Source: Lysinibacillus sp. G4S2
GTDB lineage: Bacteria; Bacillota; Bacilli; Bacillales_A; Planococcaceae
DNA: 64,000 bases
Direction: 5' to 3'
Assembly (NCBI RefSeq): GCF_030348505.1
Contig: NZ_JAUCFJ010000002.1
Location: 2,484,001 to 2,548,000 of the forward strand
In this document: positions 16,872 to 24,858 of the stretch, in pieces
Layout of the letters: every line of letters starts with the position of its first letter
How positions within the stretch are numbered: the stretch's first letter is position 1
The notes under the pieces: generated by a model
What the model was told of the DNA's origin: nothing
The model's database searches: none
Seen by the model: the letters and a program-made list of their open reading frames with translations, nothing else
Position numbers and translations under genes: made by a program

Positions 16872-17567
16872 TTATTTCTTCGTTTCTTCAATTAATCCTA
16901 ATTCTTGTTTAAGTGTTGTAATCCCTGCAATACCTTTTAATAATTGACTATCAGAAGCTGTAATATCAGATTTTATCTTATCCATCTGAGAAGGAGTAAA
17001 GTTACCTTCATCAAACATTTTCATAGCCTTTTCTGCAGCTAATTGCCTTGAAGCAGCTGCATAATTTAACTGACTCATAGCTTCTTTAACGTCTTTTTTC
17101 TGTTCCTTACTTAATCCTTCGACTGGCAAAGAATTCTGAAGACTTAACTCTCTATATCCTTCCTTCAAGGCTTTCATATTATCATAAGCTGCATATACAT
17201 CTTTACTTCCATTTCCTATTGCTTCAAAAGTTGGTTTCCAAATACTATTCCATAATAGGTCATATGTTTTGACCCACTTATCAATAGCTGGTTGAGTGTT
17301 TTTGGCGAAATACTCTTTTTGCTTTGTTAATTTTTCTTCTTCTTTTGATTTAGCTTTAGCCTCTTTTCCAGCTTTTTCCTTAGCTTCTTTTTCTTTATCA
17401 GCTTGTTCTTCTTTTAATTTCTCTTCTTCCTTCGCTTTCTTTTCAGCTTCTTTTTCTTTAGCTTTATCTAATTCTTCCTGAGTGTTATCTGTTCCTTCTG
17501 CTTTTTCTCCAGCACAAGCTGTAAGCAACAATGCAGACATGGCTCCGATGTAGATTAATTTTTTCAT
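16872..17567 (-). CDS. Lipoprotein with a long charged coiled coil
   Basis: 231 residues. The signal peptide ends in the lipobox LLTAC (Cys18), so the protein is lipid-anchored on the outer face of the membrane. Residues about 30-85 are an almost pure K/E/A coiled coil (EKEAEKKAKEEEKLKEEQ); the C-terminal part is helical (QPAIDKWVKTYDLLWNSIW). No catalytic motif is visible. The start at 17565-17567 fits the signal peptide. It stands alone. Confidence 0.75.
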   Translation of the reverse strand: MKKLIYIGAMSALLLTACAGEKAEGTDNTQEELDKAKEKEAEKKAKEEEKLKEEQADKEKEAKEKAGKEAKAKSKEEEKLTKQKEYFAKNTQPAIDKWVKTYDLLWNSIWKPTFEAIGNGSKDVYAAYDNMKALKEGYRELSLQNSLPVEGLSKEQKKDVKEAMSQLNYAAASRQLAAEKAMKMFDEGNFTPSQMDKIKSDITASDSQLLKGIAGITTLKQELGLIEETKK

Positions 17568-17645
17568 TATGAAATCACTCCCTCTATATTTCCATTTTAG
17601 GGAATAAGGAGATAAAAGTACATATAAAAAACAAGAACACCCGAA

Positions 17646-17768
17646 TCAATGGGCGTCCTCTTTTTTATTCCACTCTATTTGCATTCCAATGATATCTGCA
17701 ATTTCTTTAATTTCACTATATTTAATGGTACCACGCGTTAGCTTATTCAGATTTTTCGGCAGGCCTCC
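17646..17768 (-). pseudogene. C-terminal fragment of an XRE-type helix-turn-helix regulator
   Basis: An open stretch after a TGA reads LNKLTRGTIKYSEIKEIADI and ends MQIEWNKKEDAH, the second half of a small phage-type Cro/C1 domain. The first half and start codon are missing. It belongs with the phage fragments scattered here. Confidence 0.65.
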
Positions 17769-18005
17769 TCAAAAATGAGGAAACGTAAAATTTGACGAGT
17801 CCACTAATTTTTTTGACCTGTCCAAAATCGAGCGTATATTGCCAGCTGAATTTTCAGCCGCGAGTTTTTATAGTCGAAAATTCGGCAATGAAAAGATGAC
17901 CACATTTTGGTTATGTATTTGACGGCTCAATTTTGAGGCATGAGATTCACGGTATAAACACAAGTGGAGTTAGAGACAATGAATATGTAGAAAGAAGGGA
18001 ATGTA

Positions 18006-18138
18006 TTGAAAACCATACCATCTAGTGAAACACAACAACGTATGCATGCTTTCTTCATGAAATTAAAGATCGTTTGGAAGAAGAACAAAAACGTAAAGAA
18101 ATGGAATCTCAACAAAATACGAATAAAGATAAGTAATA
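18006..18138 (+). pseudogene. Small phage-type protein, frameshifted
   Basis: GAAGGGAA precedes TTG 18006. The first frame (LKTIPSSETQQRMHAFFM) changes to another frame that continues HEIKDRLEEEQKRKEMES and ends NTNKDK at TAA. The pattern (Ser-Glu start, Met-x-x-Phe-Phe, charged tail) is like small unnamed proteins of Gram-positive prophages. The stretch 17769-18005 has no gene. Confidence 0.45.
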
Positions 18139-18144
18139 AAATAA

Positions 18145-18171
18145 GCACTTGCTACGGCGAGTGTTTTTTTC
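18145..18171 (+). terminator. Intrinsic terminator
   Basis: CACTTGC and GCGAGTG (one G-U pair) with loop TACG, followed by T7. Confidence 0.75.
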
Positions 18172-18243
18172 GTCAGGAAAATAGTTAATTAAAGGAAATC
18201 CTTTCCTTTTGTCGAAATCAGTAGATAAAGGTAGGTGTCTTTT

Positions 18244-18772
18244 ATGGAAATTATTGAAAATCGACTGAAACGTAATATTTCTATTATTAATAAAAAAAAA
18301 ACTAGAGTTTATGGATATTCAAACAGGTAAATTAAATGGAAAACAACTGAATTTGTTTGAGATATACGATTTAACTTATCAAATAACGATGGAATTAATT
18401 ACTTGGATAACAAATAGGGATGATTTGATGTGGGAACACTTCTCTTTATACCAAGTTGAAAAACGTAAGGACCGGAAAAATATGTCCAAAATACTTGGAA
18501 TACGTCACGCTTTCAATTTGTTTAAACATGACATGGTTATTATAAGCTTAGAGGAAAAAAGGTATAGTCCTTTTATAAAAACAGAGGATGTAGATTGTGT
18601 GTTAGTGCAGAATGTGTGGTTGGACATAAAAGATATTCCTTTTGACCCTATATATAAGATTGCTCGTGAAGCATACGTGAAAAATCTTCAAGGGAAAACG
18701 TTATATGAAACGTTTCATAGCATTGTTGATTTGTTAAATAGACAATACGGAAAAGTAATTACTAAAAATTAG
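18244..18772 (+). pseudogene. Unknown cytosolic protein split by one extra A in an A10 run
   Basis: A frame from ATG 18244 (MEIIENRLKRNISIINKKK) runs into the A10 tract at 18292-18301 and stops soon after. With nine A residues it would continue as LEFMDIQTGKLNGKQLNLFE to the stop at 18772, giving 175 residues. The ATG at 18311 has no ribosome binding site, so a split gene is the better reading. The protein is helical and charged (HAFNLFKHDMVIISLEEKRY); the family is not recognised. A good terminator follows directly. Confidence 0.55.
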
Positions 18773-18800
18773 CACTCTCAATTGAGGGTGCTTTTTTTAT
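18771..18800 (+). terminator. Intrinsic terminator
   Basis: GCACTCTC and GAGGGTGC (with loop AATT) followed by T7, immediately behind the split gene. Confidence 0.85.
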
Positions 18801-18966
18801 ATTTCATCACGTACAAAAAAGATTGAAGGAAATAGCTCCAATCTAGGTATTTCATCATCCATACAAACATGCCCACCAAAGCGTTAATAATTAGCCCCGA
18901 TTAGCCCCAACTCAGCCCCAAATTAATGTTATTTAAAGTGTTTATATGCATTGTTGATAAAAAGTA

Positions 18967-19002
18967 AAAAGCCTACAGAATATTGATGTAGTAGGCTTTT
19001 GG
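18967..19002 (-). terminator. Terminator of the small membrane peptide gene
   Basis: AAAGCCTAC and GTAGGCTTT form a 9-bp stem; on the minus strand the hairpin is followed by TTTTTACTTTTT. Confidence 0.75.
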
Positions 19003-19036
19003 GGAATTATATAGTGCTCTTTGCAAAATAATTTTA

Positions 19037-19108
19037 TTAGTCCGTGAAGCATAAAGATGATAAATAACCTAACATTAATAAAAGACCAATACTCATTGCG
19101 ATGTCCAT
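19037..19108 (-). CDS. 23-residue hydrophobic peptide with its own ribosome binding site and terminator
   Basis: AAAGGAGG is ideally spaced before ATG 19108. The peptide is one transmembrane helix (MDIAMSIGLLLMLGYL, then SSLCFTD). A terminator follows 35 bases after the stop, so this is a self-contained transcript. Small membrane proteins of this size serve as subunits of membrane complexes, regulators or type I toxins; nothing here decides between them. No antisense partner was identified. Confidence 0.6.
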   Translation of the reverse strand: MDIAMSIGLLLMLGYLSSLCFTD

Positions 19109-19297
19109 GCTTGTACCTCCTTTTAAAAAACGACACATTTTTCCCACATATAACTGGAAGTAAATGCTTTAGTGAGTTTTCACTTTATACATAAATATTG
19201 TACAATGAATTATGGAAATATGAAACCTTTTATTGGCTTGTACGTATATATAAGTAGTAGAATTACCAATTTGTACATAAAGAGAAGGTGTTAATTA

Positions 19298-19897
19298 ATG
19301 AAAAAGTGGGTTAAAAAGAGTATCGTCATAATGGTTGCGTTTTTAACATTAGGATTAATTACGCCAACACATGAAATATGGGATGCATTCGATCAAAATG
19401 CTTCGAATCGTTCATCAATTGATTCATCACCAGGGACAAGCAATGCCGTTGCAGCTAAACCAGTTGAAGATCGGACCGAAATACTTCAGGAACCGATAGA
19501 CTACGGAGCATTGCTCGTTGATGCAGCTAAAGAGCAATCCTACATAAAGTTCGGCACAAAAATTGGACCGAAAATTAGCAATGAGTTTGACTCCATTATC
19601 TTCCCTAAAATGGAAGAAGCAATTGCGATGACTGTAGCGGGCTTAGACGATACATCATTAGCATCCCTATCAATTTCAGAAAAGCCAAGTGGTAACTATG
19701 GTGAAAAAATATTTAATATTACTAGCAATGAATCAGGTAAGGATTTAATTCGCTTCCACGTTCGTACAGAAAAAAGACCACAGGAAGGCTATTACTACAA
19801 CTTCCACTACCACAGTGTCGAGGACGACTTTATAGCACACAACAATTTAGGGGATATTTACTGGGAGAAGAACACACCTCCAAAATGGCTATCCTAA
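19298..19897 (+). CDS. YpjP-like secreted protein
   Basis: 199 residues. The N-terminus (MKKWVKKSIVIMVAFLTLGL then TPTHEIWDAF) and the C-terminal FHYHSVEDDFIAHNNLGDIYW match the YpjP family of Bacillus, whose role is unknown. The basic start and a hydrophobic stretch suggest export or membrane anchoring; no lipobox is present. GAGAAGGTG precedes the start. In B. subtilis ypjP lies near thyB and dfrA; here thyA is 29 kb away. Confidence 0.75.
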   Translation: MKKWVKKSIVIMVAFLTLGLITPTHEIWDAFDQNASNRSSIDSSPGTSNAVAAKPVEDRTEILQEPIDYGALLVDAAKEQSYIKFGTKIGPKISNEFDSIIFPKMEEAIAMTVAGLDDTSLASLSISEKPSGNYGEKIFNITSNESGKDLIRFHVRTEKRPQEGYYYNFHYHSVEDDFIAHNNLGDIYWEKNTPPKWLS

Positions 19898-19905
19898 TAA
19901 TCAAA

Positions 19906-19937
19906 AAACACTCGTTTAAAATACGAGTGTTTTTTTA
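19906..19937 (+). terminator. Terminator of the ypjP-like gene
   Basis: AACACTCGT and ACGAGTGTT with an 8-base loop, followed by T7. Confidence 0.85.
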
Positions 19938-20046
19938 ATTTAAAACATGGATGTATCAATGTTTGAAATGAATTTCTAAATTATTTTTAAAATGCCATTC
20001 TTTATTAACTGGGTAATAAGGATAAAATAGGAAAACCTATTCGAAA

Positions 20047-20151
20047 GAGGTTGGGACATAAGTATATTTTTATAGCAAAGCGCGAGAAATCAACGTTTCT
20101 AATATTGCTTTCTCGCGCTTTTAAATTTTTAATCAGGTATGTCCCGGCTTC
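20047..20151. repeat. Composite hairpin repeat (GGTTGGGACATA type)
   Basis: Outer arms GAGGTTGGGACATA (20047-20060) and TATGTCCCGGCTTC (20138-20151) pair with G-U allowance. An inner 13-bp perfect stem is formed by AAAGCGCGAGAAA (20077-20089) and its complement (20109-20121). Similar GGTTGGGACATAA palindromes are dispersed in Firmicutes genomes. It contains no gene. Confidence 0.7.
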
Positions 20152-20230
20152 TTTTAATTTTTTCAGAGCAACTAACAACATAATAGGGGAAATTACAAAA
20201 CAAATATATGTTGGAGGTGGTTTAGGAGAT

Positions 20231-20471
20231 ATGGCTAATTGGGATGAAATTAAACGGGAGTGGGAAACTACAAAAATTACACTGGCAGAACTTGCTAAAA
20301 GTATGAGATAAAATTCACTACATTGAAAAGCCGAAAGAGGCGTGAAAAATGGTCGAGAGATACAACTGCTATGGTTGTATCTATTCCTTGCAAGGATGCA
20401 ACCAGAGAAAAACAGATAGCCCCTAAAGGCAATATTTATGCCGTTGAAAAAAAGGACACACTAATCCTCTA
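20231..20471 (+). pseudogene. Phage terminase small subunit, frameshifted
   Basis: GGAGGTGGTTTAGGAGAT precedes ATG 20231. The first frame reads MANWDEIKREWETTKITLAE and stops at 20311. Adding one A to the A4 run near 20300 gives AKKYEIKFTTLKSRKRREKW in continuation, the normal DNA-binding start of small terminase subunits, and the frame ends at 20471. The following 150 bases contain more phage-like coding remnants (KHIFFSEYLDRRNTRNRGSN) but no gene. Confidence 0.75.
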
Positions 20472-20631
20472 AACTAATTTGGAAAACGGAAATCTGCTGC
20501 TGAGAAACACATTTTCTTTTCGGAATATTTAGATAGAAGAAACACTCGAAATCGTGGAAGCAATGAATTAGTGTTCTCTAGCCGATGGTAAGAGTCTTAC
20601 TGCCCGAAGAAGCCCAATTCTTTCAAATAAT

Positions 20632-20664
20632 AATCAGTGGTGATAAAGTAGATCTCCACTGATT
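20632..20664 (-). terminator. Hairpin behind the erythromycin-esterase homologue
   Basis: AATCAGTGG and CCACTGATT form a 9-bp stem, six bases from the stop at 20671. On the minus strand the tail is ATTATTTG, so termination may be weak. Confidence 0.55.
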
Positions 20665-20670
20665 AAAGTT

Positions 20671-22092
20671 TTACTTTATATAATTTGGCTTACTTACTTT
20701 ATCAATTAGTAGAATGCCATCATATTGATCGCGTGGAACTAGACTTTCCTCCATGACTCCCCAGCTATATGATAAGCGTGGCTCAAACATCCATGAGTTT
20801 CCTCGTTCATTTTGACGGTTTCGTAAGTCGATAAATGTGTATGGTTTATTTGTCGATGAAAGAATATCCTCGATAGATCCTTTTATTGGCGGTAAAACGG
20901 TCATAGGTTCACCTATATTATTTGCTGTTTCGCCACCAGCCATATAAAGGCCAAGTACATAGCTATATTTCTTGTAGATATCTGGTAGACGCTCACCCAT
21001 TAATTTTATCGGATCAGAACCCATTACTTCGGATTGTGCTTTACGAATATGGTCATTATGAGCCCAGACGATAAACTTTTCAGTTGGATAAATTTCTTCT
21101 GCTAACCAAAGTAGGTTTTCCATCATCGCCTGGTCACGCCATTCCATTGTCTTTAAATATGAGTCAAATTTATCTTGTTCTAATTCAATAATTGTTTTAA
21201 TGGATAGTTCTACATATTCGTCTGCTAAACGGATACGGTCAGCTAAAGTACGTTCCATAAGCTTTACAATATGAGGCTCGTTCGGATAAGCTGCTTTTAA
21301 CTCTTTTTCTTTAAGCGGTACTTGTGATTTTACTTGTTTATATACTGCGATAATGCTTGGTTGTACTTTTTGATAGCCCTTTAAATCATTACTGAAGCTC
21401 CATTCTGCCAGTTGCTTCTCTGCATCACTGAACTGTTTCGCAAGCTGACTATTTTGTAGCCAGTCACCGTTTGTAAATGCACCTTGCAGTTGAATATCTA
21501 AGCCTGCTAATTTTAATGGTTTATCTGTATTCTGCGTTTTTTTAGTATATTCAAATAACGGTAGTGTTTCTTTCGTCCACCATACACCAAAAATAGCATC
21601 CTTCATCGTTTGTTGCGCTGTTTGTTTGTCGATATGTCCTTGGGCATTCATGACATTCCCTAAACCACTTTCAAAGGCAAGAACGTTATAGCCCATTTCT
21701 TGGTGTAAAAATTGAATAATACGTGTTTTTGCTAGGTTAAATTCAGCCACACCGTGAGAACTTTCCCCTAAAAAAACGATGCGCTTATCATGCAATAAAG
21801 GCTTAAGCATCTCTAAATCTTCAAATTTACTTGATGGAATCTTTTGTTTACTAAATGTTTCAGGTTGAATGGATGTCAAGCTGTAAGCATGGTCGTTTGT
21901 CCACTTTTTCCACTCCTGAAGTGTTTTATCGGATGTATGAGCTTGATTTGCTTCCAAATTGTTCTCTAATGCTATGCGCTCTTCTGTTGTCGGAACTGCT
22001 GCGGATGCATTTGATACTCCGTTAAACGCAACAAAACTTGTTAGCGCAATACTCCATGATAATAAAACCTTACGTTTCTTACCTTTTGTCAT
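20671..22092 (-). CDS. Secreted erythromycin esterase family protein
   Basis: 473 residues. A Sec signal peptide (KRKVLLSWSIALTSFVAF, cleavage near NASA) precedes a full erythromycin-esterase domain. The motif IVFLGESSHGVAEF (about 106-119) holds the Glu and His that in EreA/EreC belong to the active site; FIVWAHNDHIRK supplies the later His motif. Family members hydrolyse macrolide lactones or have unrelated hydrolase roles, so resistance is not proven. AAGGA is 10 bases from ATG 22092; the TTG at 22098 is a worse start. It is monocistronic. Confidence 0.85.
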   Translation of the reverse strand: MTKGKKRKVLLSWSIALTSFVAFNGVSNASAAVPTTEERIALENNLEANQAHTSDKTLQEWKKWTNDHAYSLTSIQPETFSKQKIPSSKFEDLEMLKPLLHDKRIVFLGESSHGVAEFNLAKTRIIQFLHQEMGYNVLAFESGLGNVMNAQGHIDKQTAQQTMKDAIFGVWWTKETLPLFEYTKKTQNTDKPLKLAGLDIQLQGAFTNGDWLQNSQLAKQFSDAEKQLAEWSFSNDLKGYQKVQPSIIAVYKQVKSQVPLKEKELKAAYPNEPHIVKLMERTLADRIRLADEYVELSIKTIIELEQDKFDSYLKTMEWRDQAMMENLLWLAEEIYPTEKFIVWAHNDHIRKAQSEVMGSDPIKLMGERLPDIYKKYSYVLGLYMAGGETANNIGEPMTVLPPIKGSIEDILSSTNKPYTFIDLRNRQNERGNSWMFEPRLSYSWGVMEESLVPRDQYDGILLIDKVSKPNYIK

Positions 22093-22430
22093 TCTCAATC
22101 AGTCCTTCTCTATATGTTAAGACCAATTATAAGCAAGTAAGTTTAAATTTCGCTTAAACTTTGTTTAAATTTGGCTTATTAATATAATTTTGGATTTGTT
22201 CTCATTGAGTATCTTTGGAGAAAGGCATGAAAAAACACCTCTATTAAGTGCAATAGGGATGGTAGGTGGATGGCTGTATTTTAATATAAAAACTGTGCTC
22301 CAATGCCGAAAAAGATCAATTAACAAAATTAGTAAATACCTATATGAAATAAACTATCAATATGATATACTATTTTTGTTTTACATATTTGGAAATTATT
22401 TTAAGGTTTGGAGGGAAAGCATCTTAGGGT
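22093..22430. other. Divergent promoter region, no gene seen
   Basis: Between two divergent genes. A 92-codon frame on the plus strand has no convincing ribosome binding site and no protein-like pattern. AT-rich stretches such as ATGATATACTATTTTT (around 22360) are candidate promoter elements for the polymerase gene. Confidence 0.4.
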
Positions 22431-22439
22431 GTGGGAGGC

Positions 22440-23744
22440 ATGAAACAATTTTTGGGGAAATTAAATAAAATCGATACATTTTCACCGTATTTCTTTTTAC
22501 CGTTTATTTTAATGCTCTATTTCTTTACGAGCATGTTTGATTGGCATAAGTTTGAACAGTTCAATATAACTGTTTCCATTTGGCCAGCTGTTATTTTATC
22601 GGTTATTTGCTATTACATAGGTGTGTACGTTATAGACAAACTGAAATGGACGATTCCTTCATTTGGTCTATCTTTTTTAAGCAAATATGTCATTCATTTT
22701 ATTGTGTTTCTGACGTTACTTGGCTTAGGTGCCTTCATACTGATGACTTTTGAAGGCGGTCTTGGAATTTCGGATGAGTCAAATCGAAGAAATCTTGATC
22801 CAAAGTTGAACTTCTTTAGTCAATTACTATGGTTTGGCGTTTTATTGCTGCTATCGTATAAAATGATTATGGAAAAGAGTATGTCATGGAAAAAAGCGAT
22901 TATCTATGGTTCTATCTTTGCAGGAGTCATCCTTTTATTCTTGTTAATGGCCTATCGAACGCCATTAATTATTATGCTATTTACAGGAATCATCATTTTC
23001 CACTACGTAGTGAAACGTATTAAATTAACGTGGTTTTTAACAACGCTGTTAGTCATTGGTCTCGCTTTCTCAATGTTTAGTTTTATTCGTGTAATAACGG
23101 AGGATCAATCATTAGAATTCAATAAACGAGAACAACCCGATGTAGAGCTGACGGAAGAGGATAAAGAGAAATTATTAACAGCTGAACATAAAGTCAACTT
23201 AACGCCTACTTGGATACGCGCTATCAATGAGGAAAGTGTGACTAGTCATATCGTGTTAAGTACAATTATTGAGTATACAAAAGAAAATGGTTATTTACAC
23301 GGTGAAATCCATAAAGGAATCTTTAGTACAGTATTACCTGGAGAGCAAACTTCACCTCGGATGAAAATAACGGAGGTTGTGAATTCCGTGAGTGTGGAGA
23401 AGGGCAAGAATATTACACGTGAAAATCGCACAACGACACCAACCTTTATCGGTCAATTATTTTTAGATGGCGGCTATTTATTAGTGGCAATTGGCTTCTT
23501 TTTATACGGAGCTTTAATTTCACTGATCTACAATAAAGTGAAGCAGGAAGGTATTCGTAGCTTCCATACTGTCGCATATGCATTCACTATTACGGTATTT
23601 ACGGTGTCTATGCATACAGGTCTACTCGATTTGATCATAATTTTAATGCTTGGTTTCGTCATTATTGCATCGTCTATTATGAATATGGAAGACAAAACAG
23701 CCTCGGTAAACTTGAAAAAGACGGCGTGGGCTAACAATATGTAG
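22440..23744 (+). CDS. O-antigen-polymerase-like (Wzy type) membrane protein
   Basis: About 434 residues with ten or more hydrophobic segments and a large outside loop (about 205-320) containing the acidic patch PDVELTEEDKEKL. Topology, LAFSMFSFIRVITED and the late FLDGGYLLVAIGFFLYGALI resemble oligosaccharide repeat-unit polymerases, which join lipid-linked repeat units on the outer membrane face. No glycosyltransferase or flippase gene adjoins it, so it is an orphan. Two starts are possible: GTG 22431 and ATG 22440; neither has ideal spacing. Confidence 0.7.
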   Translation: MKQFLGKLNKIDTFSPYFFLPFILMLYFFTSMFDWHKFEQFNITVSIWPAVILSVICYYIGVYVIDKLKWTIPSFGLSFLSKYVIHFIVFLTLLGLGAFILMTFEGGLGISDESNRRNLDPKLNFFSQLLWFGVLLLLSYKMIMEKSMSWKKAIIYGSIFAGVILLFLLMAYRTPLIIMLFTGIIIFHYVVKRIKLTWFLTTLLVIGLAFSMFSFIRVITEDQSLEFNKREQPDVELTEEDKEKLLTAEHKVNLTPTWIRAINEESVTSHIVLSTIIEYTKENGYLHGEIHKGIFSTVLPGEQTSPRMKITEVVNSVSVEKGKNITRENRTTTPTFIGQLFLDGGYLLVAIGFFLYGALISLIYNKVKQEGIRSFHTVAYAFTITVFTVSMHTGLLDLIIILMLGFVIIASSIMNMEDKTASVNLKKTAWANNM

Positions 23745-23782
23745 TCTTGAGTCATTGTAATGAAATTAGAAAAGTAGATATC

Positions 23783-23812
23783 AAAAAGCCTTCCCCGTCA
23801 TGGAGAAGGCTT
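23783..23812. terminator. Terminator between converging genes
   Basis: AAGCCTTC and GAAGGCTT form the stem; A/T-rich tails on both sides allow use from either strand. Confidence 0.65.
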
Positions 23813-23816
23813 ATAT

Positions 23817-24467
23817 TTATTGTGTAATGCGCTCGAAAAATGCTTGTGTTTTTTCAATATCCGTTACATGTTGATTGCATTTTTGGCTATCTGCGCAAAT
23901 GTAATTACTATGATTCGTGAACGTTCCAACGACTTGCCCTTTTACAGAAGTAGTAAATAGGCCAACATCAGAATGGCGGTTACATATTGCACATATTCCT
24001 TTAATTATATTGTTAGAGAAAATTCCCTTAATCGCTTTTAATTGTTCATCTTGCTCAATTACGACATATTTTCGATGTGTTCCATGATCATCCCAAGCTA
24101 AATAACAAATCTGCTGAAAATCCATATCTTCAAGCTTTGGTAGCTTTAGCTTTTTTTCCTTTTTAAATAGGCTTTTCAGTGTGCTTGCAGTAACTGCTTT
24201 GAACGGGATGACATATGGTTTTAATTGCTCTAAATAGTCTTCACCTTTTGCACGATCTGTAACACCGAGAAGTTGTTCGATGAGCTGTGCTTCCGCAGTG
24301 GGCAGTGCTAATTTTGCAGTAATTTCGCTATCAACTATGCCACGAACGGCAAGGATGACGCTTTTATCGTTTGTCGTAGCAAGTGTTTGTAAAATTTTAT
24401 TCATTTGCTGCTCAAGTAAATGATAATTTGCGACCGTTAAAAACGGCTGAATTGTTTGTTTTTCCAT
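23817..24467 (-). CDS. FusB/FusC family EF-G-binding protein
   Basis: 216 residues. The N-terminal half is a four-helix region (QPFLTVANYHLLEQQMNKIL); the C-terminal half has the family's zinc finger with Cys159, Cys162, Cys191 and Cys197 (GICAICNRHSDVGLF and YICADSQKCNQH). FusB-type proteins bind elongation factor G and free it from ribosomes stalled by fusidic acid, giving resistance; chromosomal homologues in bacilli are common and their natural role is less clear. AGGAGTG precedes ATG 24467. A leader peptide with alternative hairpins lies upstream, suggesting attenuation. Confidence 0.85.
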   Translation of the reverse strand: MEKQTIQPFLTVANYHLLEQQMNKILQTLATTNDKSVILAVRGIVDSEITAKLALPTAEAQLIEQLLGVTDRAKGEDYLEQLKPYVIPFKAVTASTLKSLFKKEKKLKLPKLEDMDFQQICYLAWDDHGTHRKYVVIEQDEQLKAIKGIFSNNIIKGICAICNRHSDVGLFTTSVKGQVVGTFTNHSNYICADSQKCNQHVTDIEKTQAFFERITQ

Positions 24468-24486
24468 ATGAAGTCACTCCTGTATA

Positions 24487-24593
24487 TTAGGCTTTAAATA
24501 AAGATTTGTGGCCTAAAGAGATCATCCAATTTATGTTATATTAATTAGCTTTTTCTAGACCTCTTTGACCTGTAAAGTGGTAGTTCTAGAGCA
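24487..24593 (-). promoter_or_regulatory. Candidate attenuator with mutually exclusive stems before the fusB-like gene
   Basis: On the minus strand four segments occur in order: 1 (complement of 24574-24590), 2 (AAAGAGGTC, 24558-24566), 3 (GATCTCTTTAGGCC, 24510-24523) and 4 (GCCTAA, 24487-24492). Segment 2 can pair with 1 (a TCTAGA/TCTAGA stem plus CTTT/AAAG) or over 9 bases with 3; segment 3 can instead pair with 4 (TTAGGC/GCCTAA), next to the AGGAG site. Ribosome stalling on the leader peptide would shift the balance. Confidence 0.6.
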
Positions 24594-24617
24594 AGCATTA
24601 CAAAAGAATGCATTCAT
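24555..24617 (-). CDS. 20-residue leader peptide of the fusB-like gene
   Basis: GGAGGAATCTAA is well placed before ATG 24617. The peptide (MNAFFCNACSRTTTLQVKEV) stops at 24555-24557, 87 bases before the FusB-type start. Its codons overlap segments 1 and 2 of the candidate attenuator. Acquired fusB genes are also known to be preceded by a leader region, which supports a regulatory rather than functional peptide. Confidence 0.65.
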   Translation of the reverse strand: MNAFFCNACSRTTTLQVKEV

Positions 24618-24743
24618 TTAGATTCCTCCTTGTAAAGAAAACTATCATTATCATAGCATTTTTTAGGAAATAAATAAATGAAAAGGGTGTAGAATTTTGC
24701 AATTTTTCGAAAAGTTTATCGTGCAATAAATTGGTAAAATTGG

Positions 24744-24749
24744 TATAAT
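24744..24749 (+). promoter_or_regulatory. Extended -10 promoter of the methyltransferase unit
   Basis: TGGTATAAT provides a TGn extension and consensus -10; the -35 region is weak. Transcription would start some 25 bases before the short ORF at 24781. Confidence 0.55.
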
Positions 24750-24780
24750 AGTAGTATTGATTTGAAAAGGGGGAATTTTT

Positions 24781-24837
24781 ATGAAACAGGTTATGTATTA
24801 TAAAAATTTAGTTGTTTGGAGCGGGATAGAAATTTAG
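24781..24837 (+). CDS. 18-residue ORF with strong ribosome binding site before the methyltransferase
   Basis: AAAAGGGGGAA precedes ATG 24781. The peptide MKQVMYYKNLVVWSGIEI ends at TAG 24837, 21 bases before the next start. It may be a leader peptide or the stub of a lost gene. No alternative hairpins are obvious around it. Confidence 0.45.
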   Translation: MKQVMYYKNLVVWSGIEI

Positions 24838-24858
24838 GGGATTAACAGGAGGAGCTAA

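Noticed and set aside
22190..22468. 92-codon ORF before the polymerase gene
   Set aside because: No ribosome binding site, no protein-like pattern, and it overlaps the real start region in another frame.
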